A DNA stretch of 64,000 bases from Comamonas sp. lk. Lineage in GTDB: Bacteria; Pseudomonadota; Gammaproteobacteria; Burkholderiales; Burkholderiaceae_C. The notes under the pieces were generated by a model. It made no database searches. It was not told where the DNA came from and worked only from the letters and a program-made list of their open reading frames with translations. A program made the position numbers and the translations under genes. The DNA lies in NCBI RefSeq assembly GCF_900564145.1, contig NZ_UOOB01000001.1, positions 3,784,754-3,848,753 on the forward strand, in the 5' to 3' direction. Of the stretch, positions 43,477 through 54,253 are shown in pieces. Each line of letters starts with the position of its first letter. Position 1 is the stretch's first letter.

Positions 43477-44559
43477 ATGACTGATTTTTTCAGCCAGCAC
43501 TGGTCGCTGGCAATCGACTGGATTTCGGGCCGGGTGGTGGTTCCCGTGGTCAACGCCCTGGATGTGGCCCAGGCCGCAGGCAATCCGCGCGAGATTGCCG
43601 AAGCGGTGTTGATTTCGGCACTGCAGCTGTTTCTCATCGCCTGCGTGATGCGGCCGCTGGAGAGCTTGATCCCGGCGGAGCGCTGGGCCCAGCGCCGCCA
43701 CACCACGGTAGACCGCAATATGACGCTGCTCATGCTGCTGGGCCTGTTTCCGCTGTTCAGTTTTCTGATCCTGATGCCCGTGGCCCATATGCTGGGCGGC
43801 GGCCCCGCCACCGAGGAAGCCAGCGGCCTCAAGGCCTGGCTGCCCTGGTTCGAGAACCATCCCTATCTGCTGTTTGCCCTGTACTACGTGATCTACGACC
43901 TCACGTATTACTGGATGCACCGCGCCCAACATGTCATTCCCTGGTGGTGGGCCATGCACAGCATGCACCACAGCCAGCGCCAGATGAGCTGCTGGAGCAA
44001 TGACCGCAGCCACTATCTGGACGGTGTGCTGCAAAGCTTTGTCCTGGCCGCCGTGGGGCTGCTCATGGGTGTGGAGCCTTCGGAATTTGCGCTGCTGGGC
44101 CTGATCAGCGAACTGGTGCAAAACTTCTCGCACGCCAATGTGGCGCTGCGCCTGGGCTGGGTCGGCAAGATAGGTGAGCGCCTTTTCGTTGGCCCGCGCT
44201 TTCACCGCAACCACCATATGCTGCGTGATGCCGACAGACCCGAGCGCCACAACTGCAACTTCGGCCAGGTTCTGCCCTGGTGGGATCAGCTGTTTGGCAC
44301 GGCCCTCTATCACCACGAGGCTCTGCGCCCCACGGGCGTAAGCGACCCCGAAGTCGATGCCGACAACGAGCGCGGTCTGATTGCCATGCAGTGGTACACC
44401 TTGCGCCGCTTCTGGGGTGCTTTCAGCTGCCGCGCGGGCTGGCGACTGGGCGATGTCTCCTTTGGCCCCGGCTATCGCCCTGTCCACGATGTGGACGAAG
44501 CAAACACTCGCAGCGGCGGCCCCGCAGCCTCTCAAGCCTCGGTGGGCTCGGTGAAATAG
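43477..44559 (+). CDS. Sterol desaturase/fatty acid hydroxylase family membrane protein
   Basis: 360 residues with about four membrane helices in the first 260. The histidine-rich di-iron motifs are present: YYWMHRAQH, WAMHSMHHS and FHRNHHM. This is the ERG3/fatty acid hydroxylase superfamily, which oxidises lipid acyl chains or related compounds using oxygen. A soluble tail (about 290-360) follows. It stands alone between suhB and mutS. The true substrate is unknown. Confidence 0.9.
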   Translation: MTDFFSQHWSLAIDWISGRVVVPVVNALDVAQAAGNPREIAEAVLISALQLFLIACVMRPLESLIPAERWAQRRHTTVDRNMTLLMLLGLFPLFSFLILMPVAHMLGGGPATEEASGLKAWLPWFENHPYLLFALYYVIYDLTYYWMHRAQHVIPWWWAMHSMHHSQRQMSCWSNDRSHYLDGVLQSFVLAAVGLLMGVEPSEFALLGLISELVQNFSHANVALRLGWVGKIGERLFVGPRFHRNHHMLRDADRPERHNCNFGQVLPWWDQLFGTALYHHEALRPTGVSDPEVDADNERGLIAMQWYTLRRFWGAFSCRAGWRLGDVSFGPGYRPVHDVDEANTRSGGPAASQASVGSVK

Positions 44560-44649
44560 GCTCAGGCACAGAGCTTTTGGTCATCGCCGATAATCTGCGG
44601 TTTGGCGCAGCACCGCTGCCGCGCCCCCTGATTGCCAAACGCTGAAGCG

Positions 44650-47316
44650 ATGACCCAGAAAAGTACAGTAAACCCGTCGCTGGCCAATTTCCCCGATATG
44701 ACGGACCTCTCGGCGCACACGCCGATGTTCCAGCAATACCTGCCTCTGAAGGCCGAGTATCCCGATACCCTCGTTTTCTATCGCATGGGCGATTTCTACG
44801 AGCTGTTCTTTGGCGATGCCGAAAAAGTCACCCGCCTGCTGGACATCACGCTGACCTCGCGCGGCCAGACCGCAGGCCAGCCGATTCCCATGGCCGGCGT
44901 GCCGTTTCATGCGCTGGAGAACTACCTGGGCCGCCTGATCAAGATGGGCGAATCGGTGGCGATTTGCGAGCAGGTCGGCGAGATCGGCGCGGGCAAGGGC
45001 CCGGTGGAGCGCAAGGTGGTGCGGGTGGTCACGCCCGGCACGCTGACGGACAGCGAGCTGCTCTCGGACAAAAGCGAAGCCATGCTGGTCGCCGTGCACA
45101 CCGCAGGCCGTCAGCGCGTGGGGCTGGCCTGGATGGCCGTGACCCAAGGCCGTATCCACATGGCCGAGTGCGCAGCCGACGAGCTGGGCGCCTGGCTATC
45201 GCGCATCAGCCCCAGCGAAGTAATTTACAGCGCCGGCGTGACCGAGCGCTTCGAGCAAAACCTGCTGGCCATCAAGCACAGCGGCGCCATCAGCTGCCCG
45301 CTGTCGCCGCGCCCCGACTGGCAGTTCGACTCCGGTCTGGGCGAGCGCAAGCTGCTCGAGCTTCTGGGCGCCGCCAGTCTCAAGGCCTGGGAGGCCGAGA
45401 ACCTGGCCCTGGCCCATGCCGCCAGCGCTGCCCTGCTGTCGTACGCCGAGCACACCCAGGGCCGCAACCTCACCCATATCCACGCCATTGCCGTGCAGCG
45501 CGACGACGAGCTGATTGCTCTGCCTCTGGCCACCCGCCGCAATCTGGAGCTGGTCAAGACCTTGCGCGGCGAAGATTCGCCCACACTGTTCTCGCTGCTG
45601 GACAGCTGCATGACCGGCATGGGCAGCCGCTTGCTCAAGACCTGGATGCTGGAGCCCGAGCGCAACCGCAAGGCCGCCATGCAGCGGCTCGATGCCATAC
45701 GCGTGCTGCGCGGAAGCGGCGCCGGCATGGCGCCCTGGCAAGCGCTGCGCGCCGAGCTCAAGGGCGTCAGCGATGTGGAGCGCATCACCGCCCGCACGGC
45801 GCTGCGCCAGGTGCGGCCGCGCGAACTGGTGGGCCTGTCCAAGACGCTACAAAAATCGCAGCTACTGGCGCAATCGGGTAGTACGCCTTCAGCCTATCTG
45901 ACTCAGATTTTCACCGATCTGTTGCCGCCCGAAGGCTGCGCCGAGCTGCTGGCCCGAGCCATCATGGAAGAGCCTGCCGCCCTGGTGCGCGATGGCGGGG
46001 TGATCGCCACCGGCTTTGATGCCGAGCTGGACGAGCTGCGTGCCATTCAGAACAACTGCGACGAATTTCTGCTGGAGCTGGAAGCCAAGGAAAAGCTGCT
46101 GACCGGCATTCCCAATCTGCGCGTGCAGTTCAACAAGGTGCATGGCTTCTACATCGAAGTCACCAACAGCTACAAGGATGCGGTGCCCGAGCGCTTTCGC
46201 CGCCGCCAGACGCTCAAAAATGCCGAGCGCTACATCACGCCCGAGCTCAAGGTCTTCGAGGACAAGGCGCTATCGGCCCAGGAACGTGCCCTGCAGCGCG
46301 AAAAATGGCTTTACGAGCAGATTCTCGATCAGCTCCAGCCCCATGTGCCGGCCCTGACCCGCGTGGCGCAGGCGATTGCGGCGCTGGATGTGCTGTGCAC
46401 GCTGGCCGAACGCTCGCTGACGCTCAACTGGAGCGAGCCCGAGTTCGTCAGCCATCCCTGCATAGAGATCGAGGCCGGCCGCCACCCGGTGGTAGAAGCG
46501 CGCATGGCCGAATCGTCCAGCGGCAGCTTCATCGCCAACCACACGCGCATGAACACCAACACGCGCATGCAGATCATTACCGGCCCCAATATGGGCGGTA
46601 AATCGACCTATATGCGCCAGGTGGCGCTGATCACCTTGCTGGCCAGCATGGGCAGCTATGTGCCTGCGGCCAGCTGCCGCCTGGGGCCGATAGACGCCAT
46701 CCACACCCGGATCGGCGCGGCCGATGACCTGGCCAATGCCCAGTCCACCTTCATGATGGAGATGACCGAGGCCGCGCAGATTCTGCATGCCGCCACGCCC
46801 CACTCCCTGGTGCTGATGGACGAGATCGGCCGCGGCACCAGCACTTTTGACGGTCTGGCCCTGGCCAGCGGCATTGCCAGCCAGCTGCATGACAAGACCA
46901 AGGCTTTCACGCTGTTTGCCACCCATTACTTCGAGCTGACCGAGCTGCCGGCCAAGGCCCGCGCAGCCGTCAACGTACACGTGGGTGCGGCCGAATCGGG
47001 CAGCGATATCGTGTTTCTGCACGAGATCCAGGCCGGTCCGGCCAGCCGTAGCTACGGGATTCAGGTCGCCAAACTCGCCGGCATGCCTGCCGCCGTGCTG
47101 CACCACGCCCGCCATGCGCTGGAAGCGCTGGAGAACCAGGCCGGCGAAAATGAGCTGCAGGTCAATCTGTTCGATGCTCCCGACATGCCTGACACATCGG
47201 CGATTCACGACCCGCTGGCCGAGGCCCTGGCCGCCATCAACCCCGATGCACTGAGCCCGCGTGAAGCGCTGGAAGCGCTGTACCAACTCAAGAAGCTGAG
47301 CAACAGCGCTGCCTGA
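44650..47316 (+). CDS. mutS: DNA mismatch repair protein MutS
   Basis: 888 residues. MutS recognises mismatches and recruits MutL with ATP. Domain I carries the mismatch-reading [17 protein letters not shown]; domains II-IV fill the middle; domain V has Walker A ([13 protein letters not shown]), [20 protein letters not shown], Walker B ([20 protein letters not shown]) and [10 protein letters not shown]. The start at MTQKST is chosen; a later ATG at 44698 (MTDLSAHTP) is possible. Residues about 400-418 appear to be coded by a copy of the dispersed repeat. It is monocistronic. Confidence 0.97.
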   Translation: MTQKSTVNPSLANFPDMTDLSAHTPMFQQYLPLKAEYPDTLVFYRMGDFYELFFGDAEKVTRLLDITLTSRGQTAGQPIPMAGVPFHALENYLGRLIKMGESVAICEQVGEIGAGKGPVERKVVRVVTPGTLTDSELLSDKSEAMLVAVHTAGRQRVGLAWMAVTQGRIHMAECAADELGAWLSRISPSEVIYSAGVTERFEQNLLAIKHSGAISCPLSPRPDWQFDSGLGERKLLELLGAASLKAWEAENLALAHAASAALLSYAEHTQGRNLTHIHAIAVQRDDELIALPLATRRNLELVKTLRGEDSPTLFSLLDSCMTGMGSRLLKTWMLEPERNRKAAMQRLDAIRVLRGSGAGMAPWQALRAELKGVSDVERITARTALRQVRPRELVGLSKTLQKSQLLAQSGSTPSAYLTQIFTDLLPPEGCAELLARAIMEEPAALVRDGGVIATGFDAELDELRAIQNNCDEFLLELEAKEKLLTGIPNLRVQFNKVHGFYIEVTNSYKDAVPERFRRRQTLKNAERYITPELKVFEDKALSAQERALQREKWLYEQILDQLQPHVPALTRVAQAIAALDVLCTLAERSLTLNWSEPEFVSHPCIEIEAGRHPVVEARMAESSSGSFIANHTRMNTNTRMQIITGPNMGGKSTYMRQVALITLLASMGSYVPAASCRLGPIDAIHTRIGAADDLANAQSTFMMEMTEAAQILHAATPHSLVLMDEIGRGTSTFDGLALASGIASQLHDKTKAFTLFATHYFELTELPAKARAAVNVHVGAAESGSDIVFLHEIQAGPASRSYGIQVAKLAGMPAAVLHHARHALEALENQAGENELQVNLFDAPDMPDTSAIHDPLAEALAAINPDALSPREALEALYQLKKLSNSAA
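45846..45900. repeat. Probable repeat copy inside mutS
   Basis: AGCTACTGGCGCAATCGGG then CGCCTTCAGCCTATCT aligns with the 34.9 kb copy (AGCTACCAGTGCTTG, then CGCTTCAGCCCTATTT). The mutS frame is kept. Confidence 0.5.
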
Positions 47317-47368
47317 TCCTTCCGAACTTGAACACGGGCCTTTGAATCCTCAGGCCCTGCGTTCGGGT

Positions 47369-49294
47369 TCAGGCCTCCAGCAAATGTTGCGGCCTGGGCT
47401 GCGGAGACGGGCTAAGCAGGGGCTTGTCGCCCAGTTTGAAGGCCGACACCTCTCCCATCAGGCGCACGGCCTGCTCGCGCAAGCTGGTCGCAGCAGCTGC
47501 CGACTGCTCGACCAGTGCGGAGTTCTGCTGCGTGGCGTCGTCCAACCCGGCCACGGATTGGTTGATCTCGGCAATGCCGCGCCCCTGCGTCTGTGAAGCG
47601 TCGCTGATCTCCTCGATGATCTGCGTCACCTTGATCACAGCGTCCAGCAGCTCCTGCATGGTGGCGCCCGCATGCTCCACCTGCTGCGAGCCGCTGCCCA
47701 CCTGGGTTACGGAATCGGTGATGAGCTGGCGCACCTCCTTGGCCGCTTCGGCCGAGCGCTGAGCCAGGCTGCGTACCTCGGCCGCTACCACGGCAAAGCC
47801 GCGGCCCTGTTCGCCGGCACGCGCAGCTTCCACGGCCGCGTTGAGCGCCAGAATATTGGTCTGGAAGGCAATGCCGTCGATCACACCGATGATGTCGACG
47901 ATCTTGCGCGAGGAGTGATTGATGCCCTCCATGGTCACCACCACCTGCTGGAAGGCCGCGCCACCGCGCTCGGCCACGCCGCGCGCCGACTGCGCCAAAC
48001 CGCCGGCGCTGCGCGTGGCCTCAGTATTGGTCTGCACGCTGTCCGTCAGCACCGATAGCGATGCAGCCGTCTGCTGCAGCGCGCTGGCCGCCTGCTCGGT
48101 GCGCTGGCTCAGATCCTGGTTACCCTGGGCCACTTCGGAGCTGGCCACGGAAATTGAATCTGCCGCCTGGCGCACCGCACCCACCATGCGCTCCAGCGAA
48201 GAGACAAAGCGGTTGAAAGCCGAGGCCAGCGCGCCCACCTCGTCATTGCTCTCCACTGGCATGCGCCTGCTCAGGTCGCCATGGCCATCAGCAATTTCTT
48301 CCAGCATGCGCGCCGCGCGGCCAACGGGTGCGGCAATGGCCCGGCTCACCAGCCAGATCACCAGCAGGCCGATGCCGCCGCCCACCAGGCCGGCCACGAC
48401 CGAGGTCAGTGCAATGGTGCGTCGCACGCCGCCCAGCACCTGGGCCTCGGGGAGCTCCGCGATCACGTACACATCCAGCTCTGGCACATAGGAGGAGGCA
48501 ATCAGTTGCCGGCCCGACGGCGCATCGTACATGGCGTGGGCAAAGCGCTCGCGCTTCAGCAGCGAGGCGCTGAGATCGGCGCTGAAGCCAGGCCTATCCT
48601 TGAGCCAGTGCTTGCCGTCCACCAGCGCCGGATCGCGGTGCACAAGGATGCTGCCATTGCCGCGCACCAGAGAAATCGAACCGGACTCCCCCACCTTGTA
48701 GCCACGCACGGCCTGGGCCAGTTCATCCACCGACAGGCTCAGACCCGCAATGCCCTGCTTGCCATGGCCCGCGTCGAACTTGACGTTGATGAACAGCATG
48801 TAGACATTGGAGTTCGCATCCTTGTCGATCTCCAGTACCTGCGACTTGTCGCTGGCAAGCAGATCGTAGAACCATTTGTCTCCCTGGCCCGTGGGTGCCA
48901 GCTTGCGCACCAGGCCCTGCTCGCCAAAGTACTGGCCCGTGCTGCCCGACACCCAGAACACCGAGGAAGCCCTGGCCTGCTGTTTGACTGCCTGGGCGTA
49001 CTTGGCCCAGGCCGCGTTGCCGCCCTCTGGTTCGCCGGCGGTTTCCCAGTCCAGCACAAAGCTGTTGCCTGCCACGGATTTGGCCATGGCCAGCGGCATG
49101 CCGATCTGGCGCAAAATGTCGTTGCGGATCTCACCCACGACGGCGGGCAGCTCCTGGCTCACCACCCGCTCGCTCAAACTGGCGCCCGTCAGCACAAAGC
49201 CCAGCACCGTGGAGACGGTCACGAACAGCAGTAGGCAAGCCACCATGCTGGACATGAGCTTGGTCTGTATCGACAGATTGCGAAACACATGCAT
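47369..49294 (-). CDS. Methyl-accepting chemotaxis protein
   Basis: 641 residues. A membrane helix at about 13-36 and another at about 290-315 enclose a large periplasmic sensing domain of dCache type (it includes [23 protein letters not shown] and [18 protein letters not shown]). A HAMP region follows ([21 protein letters not shown]), and then the signalling hairpin with [45 protein letters not shown]. No CheR-binding NWETF pentapeptide ends the protein. The ligand is unknown; the AKYAQ/VFWVSG context suits small organic acids or amino acids. Confidence 0.94.
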   Translation of the reverse strand: MHVFRNLSIQTKLMSSMVACLLLFVTVSTVLGFVLTGASLSERVVSQELPAVVGEIRNDILRQIGMPLAMAKSVAGNSFVLDWETAGEPEGGNAAWAKYAQAVKQQARASSVFWVSGSTGQYFGEQGLVRKLAPTGQGDKWFYDLLASDKSQVLEIDKDANSNVYMLFINVKFDAGHGKQGIAGLSLSVDELAQAVRGYKVGESGSISLVRGNGSILVHRDPALVDGKHWLKDRPGFSADLSASLLKRERFAHAMYDAPSGRQLIASSYVPELDVYVIAELPEAQVLGGVRRTIALTSVVAGLVGGGIGLLVIWLVSRAIAAPVGRAARMLEEIADGHGDLSRRMPVESNDEVGALASAFNRFVSSLERMVGAVRQAADSISVASSEVAQGNQDLSQRTEQAASALQQTAASLSVLTDSVQTNTEATRSAGGLAQSARGVAERGGAAFQQVVVTMEGINHSSRKIVDIIGVIDGIAFQTNILALNAAVEAARAGEQGRGFAVVAAEVRSLAQRSAEAAKEVRQLITDSVTQVGSGSQQVEHAGATMQELLDAVIKVTQIIEEISDASQTQGRGIAEINQSVAGLDDATQQNSALVEQSAAAATSLREQAVRLMGEVSAFKLGDKPLLSPSPQPRPQHLLEA

Positions 49295-49566
49295 TGGGGC
49301 CCTCCTCCGGCCAACAGTAAGTAATTGCTTCCAAAAGGAATTGCATCTTTTTATGCGTCAACTCCATGCATCTCAGGGACTTCCTCATCCGGAATCTGCA
49401 CCTGGGTACGGGCATGGCTGCGGCCGATGTTCCAATGCCGCCATCGGCAATATTCAAACCCTTCTAGAATCGCGTTGCAGCGCGTGCTTACCGCTATCTT
49501 TTCTGAAGCATTAAACGCTTACCAGATCTGGATTTCATACGATTTTCATTATTATATTTATCACCC

Positions 49567-50562
49567 ATGACATACTGCGTCGCTCTCAAGCTCAACGCCG
49601 GTCTCGTGTTCCTGTCCGATTCGCGCACCAATGCGGGACTGGATCAGATCAGCTCTTTCCGCAAGGCCATGGTCTATGAAAAGCCCGGCGACCGTTTCAT
49701 GGTGTTGCTGGCGGCCGGTAACCTGTCCATCACGCAGTCCGTGCGCGAGCTGCTGGAGCGCTTTCAGCTCGAGGACGAAGCCAGCGGCGAGGCGCTGACG
49801 ATATGGAATGTGCGCAGCATGTTCGATGCGGCCCGCGTGCTGGGCGCTGCCGTGCGCCATGTCTATGACCGCGAAGCCGCCGCCCTGCAGCGTGCCGGCG
49901 TGGATTTCAATATCTCCATGGTGCTGGGCGGGCAGATCCAGGGCGAGACCATGCGCCTGTTCCAGGTCTATTCGGCCGGCAACTTCATCGAAGCCACGGG
50001 CGAGACCCCTTATTTCCAGATCGGCGAATCCAAATACGGCAAACCCGTGCTCGACCGCGTCATCACGCTGGAAACCCCGCTGGACGAAGCCGCCAAGTGC
50101 GCACTGGTGTCCATGGACAGCACGCTCAAGTCCAATCTCTCGGTAGGCCTGCCGCTGGACTTGATCGTCTACGAGAAAAACCGTTTCGCCACCGACAAAA
50201 TCGTCTGCCTGGATGCCGACAACCCCTATCTGCGCATGCTGCACGACAGCTGGGGCGAGCGCCTGCGCCATGTATTCGACAGCATTGAAGACCCGGCCTG
50301 GGGCGGTGGCGAAACCGATGCACCGATTCGCGTGCACAGCCGCCTGGCCCATCCGCTGGTCAAGGTGGCCGCGCCCCCGCCGCTGAGCGAATCGGCAGGC
50401 CAGCATCAGGGCGCAGGCAATCTGCCCCCTACGGCCTTGCGCCAGCCCATGGTTCCCGTGCAGGTCAGCCTGTTGACGGCCAAGGAGTACCAGCGCATGC
50501 AGACCGAGGCCGAGCAGGCACGCCTGCAACACCAGGGCAGCAACTTCTTTCCCAAACGCTGA
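49567..50562 (+). CDS. Anbu-type proteasome homologue with C-terminal extension
   Basis: 331 residues. It starts MTYCVALKLNAGLVFLSDSRTNAGLDQISSF, so after Met removal Thr1 would be the N-terminal nucleophile. It keeps the Lys (RKAMVYEK) and the GAGNxx-like AAGNLSITQS of the ancestral beta-subunit (Anbu) family, plus SVGLPLDLIVYE. Anbu proteins assemble into ring- or lock-washer-like particles. The core is about 245 residues; the last about 80 are an unusual proline/glutamine-rich extension. The usual partner genes (alpha-E protein, ATP-grasp ligase, transglutaminase) are absent here. Confidence 0.85.
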   Translation: MTYCVALKLNAGLVFLSDSRTNAGLDQISSFRKAMVYEKPGDRFMVLLAAGNLSITQSVRELLERFQLEDEASGEALTIWNVRSMFDAARVLGAAVRHVYDREAAALQRAGVDFNISMVLGGQIQGETMRLFQVYSAGNFIEATGETPYFQIGESKYGKPVLDRVITLETPLDEAAKCALVSMDSTLKSNLSVGLPLDLIVYEKNRFATDKIVCLDADNPYLRMLHDSWGERLRHVFDSIEDPAWGGGETDAPIRVHSRLAHPLVKVAAPPPLSESAGQHQGAGNLPPTALRQPMVPVQVSLLTAKEYQRMQTEAEQARLQHQGSNFFPKR

Positions 50563-50637
50563 GACCTGCGATTACCAATGCACCTGAGGGTGCGTTTTGT
50601 TTGCCTGAAGACACCACTGAGCCCTACCCCGCCCATC

Positions 50638-51519
50638 ATGCCCATGACCAAGGCAACTGCCCCCACCAAAGCCCAGCCTGCCGAGCCCCAGACCCTGCCT
50701 GTGGTGTTTGCCCATGCCAACAGCTTTCCCCTGCCCACCTACAGCCTGTTGTTTTCCCTGCTGGCCCAGCGCGGCATCCAGGCCAACGGCGTGCAGCGCT
50801 TCGGCCATGACGCCAAGCGCCCGGTCACCAACCACTGGCCCCATCTGGTCGATGAGCTGGTCGAATTTACCGAGAGCGAAGTCAAGCGCCTGGGCCATAG
50901 CGTCTATCTGCTGGGTCATTCTCTGGGCGGCATTCTGAGCTTTCTGGCGGCATCCAAGCGCCCCGAGCTGGTACGCGGCGTGCTGCTGATCGACTCGCCC
51001 CTGCTGGGCGGCTGGAAGGCCAATGCCCTGGGCCTGGTCAAGCAGGCGCAGATCGTGGGCTCCATTTCACCGGGCAAGATCAGCCAGCGCCGGCGCAATA
51101 CCTGGGCCGACAATGCCGAGGCGCTTAGCTACTTTCGCAGCAAGAAAGCCTTTGCCCAATGGCATCCGCAAGTGCTGCAAGACTATGTGGAGCAAGGCCT
51201 GGTGGACGAACAGGGCAAGCGCAGCCTGCTCTTCAGCCGCGAGGTGGAAACCGCCATCTACAACACCTTGCCCAGCAATCTCAACAGCCAGCTGCGTCGC
51301 CAGCCCGTGCGCTGCCCCGTGTCCTTTATCGGCGGCCGCTCCTCGGTGGAAATGCGCCAGGTGGGCATGGAGATGACGAACCGCATCACCAGGGGTCGCA
51401 TCATGATGCTGGACGGCAGCCACCTTTTCCCCATGGAACGCCCCGAGGCCACGGCCGCCGCCATCGAGGCCTCTCTGCTCAATATGGAGCAGACCCTGCT
51501 GCAGAAAAGCGCAACCTGA
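50638..51519 (+). CDS. Alpha/beta hydrolase
   Basis: 293 residues with an alpha/beta-hydrolase fold. The nucleophile elbow GHSLGG (about residue 98-103) and a C-terminal histidine in DGSHLFPMERPE fit the Ser-His pair; LIDSPLLGGW is near the usual acid position. Substrate unknown. Two in-frame ATGs occur (50638 and 50644); an upstream ATG at 50578 adds non-conserved residues. It follows the Anbu gene by 75 bases on the same strand and may be co-transcribed. Confidence 0.88.
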   Translation: MPMTKATAPTKAQPAEPQTLPVVFAHANSFPLPTYSLLFSLLAQRGIQANGVQRFGHDAKRPVTNHWPHLVDELVEFTESEVKRLGHSVYLLGHSLGGILSFLAASKRPELVRGVLLIDSPLLGGWKANALGLVKQAQIVGSISPGKISQRRRNTWADNAEALSYFRSKKAFAQWHPQVLQDYVEQGLVDEQGKRSLLFSREVETAIYNTLPSNLNSQLRRQPVRCPVSFIGGRSSVEMRQVGMEMTNRITRGRIMMLDGSHLFPMERPEATAAAIEASLLNMEQTLLQKSAT

Positions 51520-51526
51520 ACGCTCC

Positions 51527-51576
51527 TGAATCAATAGCTTGTTGCGATTGTATTGATTGGGCTTGAGGCCTATTTC
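51527..51576. repeat. Dispersed repeat copy
   Basis: ATCAATAGCTTGTTGCGATTG then GGGCTTGAGGCCTATTTC, placed directly after the hydrolase stop and before a terminator. Confidence 0.6.
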
Positions 51577-51599
51577 ATTCAAAAATGCAAGCCACCATC

Positions 51600-51628
51600 A
51601 AAAAAAGCCACATGCAGTGGCTTTTTTT
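51600..51628. terminator. Bidirectional terminator
   Basis: AAAAAAGCCAC pairs with GTGGCTTTTTT around ATGCA, between the convergent hydrolase and uppP genes. Confidence 0.88.
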
Positions 51629-51645
51629 GATGGGTGAAACGGCGC

Positions 51646-52470
51646 TCAGTGGTTCCAGTTCACCACGCCGGTATAGGCCGTCACCAGCACGATGATGCCG
51701 AAGACAATGCGGTACCAGGCAAAGGGCACAAAGCTGTTGGTGGAGATGAAGCGCAGCAACCAGCGCACGCACAGCCAGGCGCTGATGAAGGAGAAGATCA
51801 GGCCCACGGCAAACATGGGCACGTCGGCCATGGACAGCAGCGCCCTCTCCTTGTAGAGGCTGTAGACGCCCGCGCCGATCAGCGTGGGCATGGCCAGGAA
51901 GAAGGAGAAATCGGTGGCGGCCTTGCGCGACAAGCCCATGAGCATGCCGCCAATGATGGTGGAGCCGCTGCGGCTGGTGCCGGGCACCAGGGCAAAGCAC
52001 TGGACCACACCCACCTTCAGCGCATCCAGCGGCGTCATGTCGTCAATCGACTGCACGCGGGTGGCCGATGCCGGGCGCTTTTCGGCCCAGAGAATCACAA
52101 AGCCGCCCAGGATGAAGGTAGTCGCCACTACCACGGGGGTGAACAGATGCTCCTGGATGTATTTGCCGAAAATCAGCGCCAGCACCACGGCGGGCAAGAA
52201 GCCGATGATCACATTGAGCGCAAATTTTTGCGCCTGGCGGCTGGTGGGCAGCTCCACCAGCGTGCTGCGAATCTTTTGCCAGTACACCAGCATCACGGCA
52301 AAAATGGCGCCGGTTTGAATGGCAATCTCGAAGACCTTGGCCTTGGCATCCACAAAGCCCATCAGCGAGCCCGCCAAAATCAGGTGGCCGGTTGAGGAAA
52401 TCGGCAAGAACTCGGTCAGCCCTTCCACAATGCCCATGATGGCGGCTTTGAGCAGCAATAAAGTATCCAC
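51646..52470 (-). CDS. uppP: Undecaprenyl-diphosphate phosphatase
   Basis: 274 residues, eight or so membrane helices. It recycles undecaprenyl pyrophosphate to the monophosphate carrier for cell wall synthesis, and confers bacitracin resistance when raised. The two active-site motifs are present: [16 protein letters not shown] (N-terminal) and [17 protein letters not shown]. The start is the GTG at 52470, with AAGGAC just upstream; longer frames have no membrane-protein character. Expression unit is single. Confidence 0.94.
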   Translation of the reverse strand: MDTLLLLKAAIMGIVEGLTEFLPISSTGHLILAGSLMGFVDAKAKVFEIAIQTGAIFAVMLVYWQKIRSTLVELPTSRQAQKFALNVIIGFLPAVVLALIFGKYIQEHLFTPVVVATTFILGGFVILWAEKRPASATRVQSIDDMTPLDALKVGVVQCFALVPGTSRSGSTIIGGMLMGLSRKAATDFSFFLAMPTLIGAGVYSLYKERALLSMADVPMFAVGLIFSFISAWLCVRWLLRFISTNSFVPFAWYRIVFGIIVLVTAYTGVVNWNH

Positions 52471-52668
52471 GCGAATCGTCCTTAGGATGCAGGGTTGGGA
52501 AACAAAGCCGCCCATTATCCGCCGCACCGATGGCATGCCTATGCTCAAGCCCGACAGCGTGGCGAGCATCGCAAACTTTTACACGCCGCGCCCTGATAGG
52601 CAAAGCCGCCAAGCTGTGCTGCAATGGCTGCGCGCCGGCTGTCGGCGTTTTTCAAGCATCACACCATC

Positions 52669-52947
52669 ATGAAAAAACTCCTTGTCTTGGCAGTTGCCTC
52701 TCTGGCTTGCAGCATGGGCATGGCCGCAGAGGACAAACCCAAAACCGCCCAGCAGCAGCTCATGGGCACTTGCAACACCGAAGCCACGGGCAAAAAAGGC
52801 GATGAACGCAAGGAATTCATGAAGTCCTGCCTGTCCGACGGAAAAAAGCGCCAGCAAGAACGCATGAAGTCCTGCAACGCCGATGCAACTGGCAAGAAAG
52901 GCGACGAGCGCAAAGCCTTTATGAGCGAGTGTCTGAAAAAGAGCTAA
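52669..52947 (+). CDS. PsiF-family periplasmic protein with two tandem repeats
   Basis: 92 residues. A signal peptide (about 1-19, ending GMA before AEDKP) precedes two near-identical 23-residue units: CNTEATGKKGDERKEFMKSCL and CNADATGKKGDERKAFMSECL, each framed by two cysteines. This is the PsiF (phosphate-starvation-inducible) layout. Function of the family is unknown; disulfides between or within units are likely. No pho box was identified upstream. A strong terminator follows. Confidence 0.9.
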   Translation: MKKLLVLAVASLACSMGMAAEDKPKTAQQQLMGTCNTEATGKKGDERKEFMKSCLSDGKKRQQERMKSCNADATGKKGDERKAFMSECLKKS

Positions 52948-52972
52948 GCGTCATCCAGCCCTCTCCAAAAAC

Positions 52973-53002
52973 AAAACGCCATGGGGAAACCATGGCGTTT
53001 TT
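52973..53002. terminator. Bidirectional terminator
   Basis: AAAACGCCATGG pairs with CCATGGCGTTTT around GGAAA, between the psiF-like gene and the convergent PepSY gene. Confidence 0.9.
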
Positions 53003-53005
53003 GGT

Positions 53006-54253
53006 TCAGGCGATCACCACGCCTGGCTTGCGCCGCGCGCGGCGCTTGCGCCACCAGATCACCACCCCGGTGATGGACAGCATGGCCACCATCACACCGA
53101 CAAAAGACATGAGCACGCGACCGAAAGTGCCCAGAATGCGCCCGCTGTGCAGCGGCAGCTGCAACTGCACAAAGACATCGGCCGCCGTGCCATGCCAGGG
53201 ACGATAGCTGCCCAGCACCTGGCCGGTGTCCGAACTCACATAGACATTGGACAGACCCATGCCCATGGCGCCAACCTCGTTCTCGGGGTCGAAGAAGGAG
53301 ATGTTGTAGAACGGGAAATCGCCGCCATACCAGATGCCGCCGGCCGGCGTGGCAATGCCCAGCTTGGCAGCTTCCAGCCTGGCAATCTCTATGGCCTTGG
53401 CAAACGAGATTTGGGACTCGATAAAGCTGCCCAGTGGCGCGGGCTTGAGAGTTTCATACGGCCCCGGTGTGGTGGTGGAGACCTTGCTCATCACCGGATA
53501 GAACACCTCGCGGTAGAGATTGATCGAGAACGAGGTAAAGGCCACCACCACGATCACGCCCCAGATCCACAGGCCGCCGGCACGGTGCAAGTCAAAGTTG
53601 AGCTTGTAGGCACCCGAGCCCCAGCGGATGCGCCAGGAAGGCAGCCAGCGCTGCCACCAGGATTTGCCGGGATTGGCGCTCTCGACCTTGCCCTGCGCCG
53701 GCTTTCTTTTGACCGGCAGCGTCAGCACCAGCGCCCAGAAGCTGTCTGCCAGCCACAACAGCGCCAGAGCGCCCATGAACCAGTAGCCCCAGCGGTTGCT
53801 GCCGGCAAACGTGGGGCTGAGCAGGCTTTCATGCAGATTGCGCAGCCAGGGCATGAGGTTGCGCTGGCTCAGGGCCACACTCTTGGAATCTCGATGGCCG
53901 GTGATGGCACCCGTCACCGGATCCACAAAGACCGTGTTGTAGTCCAGCACATAGGGCTTGGCCGTGGCGGGGTCCACCAGTGGGCGCACCATGAAGGAAG
54001 CCGCTTCGCCTGGGCTCAGACCCAGCGTCATATAAGAAATGTCCACGCGCGGGTCCGCTGCCTGCACTACGGCCGCCAGTTCCAGCGGCGTTTTGAGTGC
54101 GCCCTTGCCGGGCGTGTGCAGCATGTCGGCATTGAGCCAGTCATCGAGCTCGTGATCCCAGGAGAGCACGGCCCCCGTGAGTCCGGCCATGACGAGAAAG
54201 CCCGCCAGAAACAGCCCGACCCAGCGGTGAACAATCGTCCAGAGTGCGCGCAT
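53006..54253 (-). CDS. PepSY-domain inner-membrane protein of iron uptake operon
   Basis: 415 residues with about four membrane helices (about 10-32, 140-165, 200-225, 380-400) around periplasmic PepSY domains. It opens MRALWTIVHRWVGLFLAGFLVMAGLTGAVLSWDHELD, the mark of PiuB-like, siderophore-associated membrane proteins that may reduce or release iron. A conserved NLYREVFYPVM and SYRPWHGTAADVF follow. Its start overlaps the stop of the TonB receptor gene by one base, so both are translated together under the Fur-type promoter. Confidence 0.92.
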   Translation of the reverse strand: MRALWTIVHRWVGLFLAGFLVMAGLTGAVLSWDHELDDWLNADMLHTPGKGALKTPLELAAVVQAADPRVDISYMTLGLSPGEAASFMVRPLVDPATAKPYVLDYNTVFVDPVTGAITGHRDSKSVALSQRNLMPWLRNLHESLLSPTFAGSNRWGYWFMGALALLWLADSFWALVLTLPVKRKPAQGKVESANPGKSWWQRWLPSWRIRWGSGAYKLNFDLHRAGGLWIWGVIVVVAFTSFSINLYREVFYPVMSKVSTTTPGPYETLKPAPLGSFIESQISFAKAIEIARLEAAKLGIATPAGGIWYGGDFPFYNISFFDPENEVGAMGMGLSNVYVSSDTGQVLGSYRPWHGTAADVFVQLQLPLHSGRILGTFGRVLMSFVGVMVAMLSITGVVIWWRKRRARRKPGVVIA

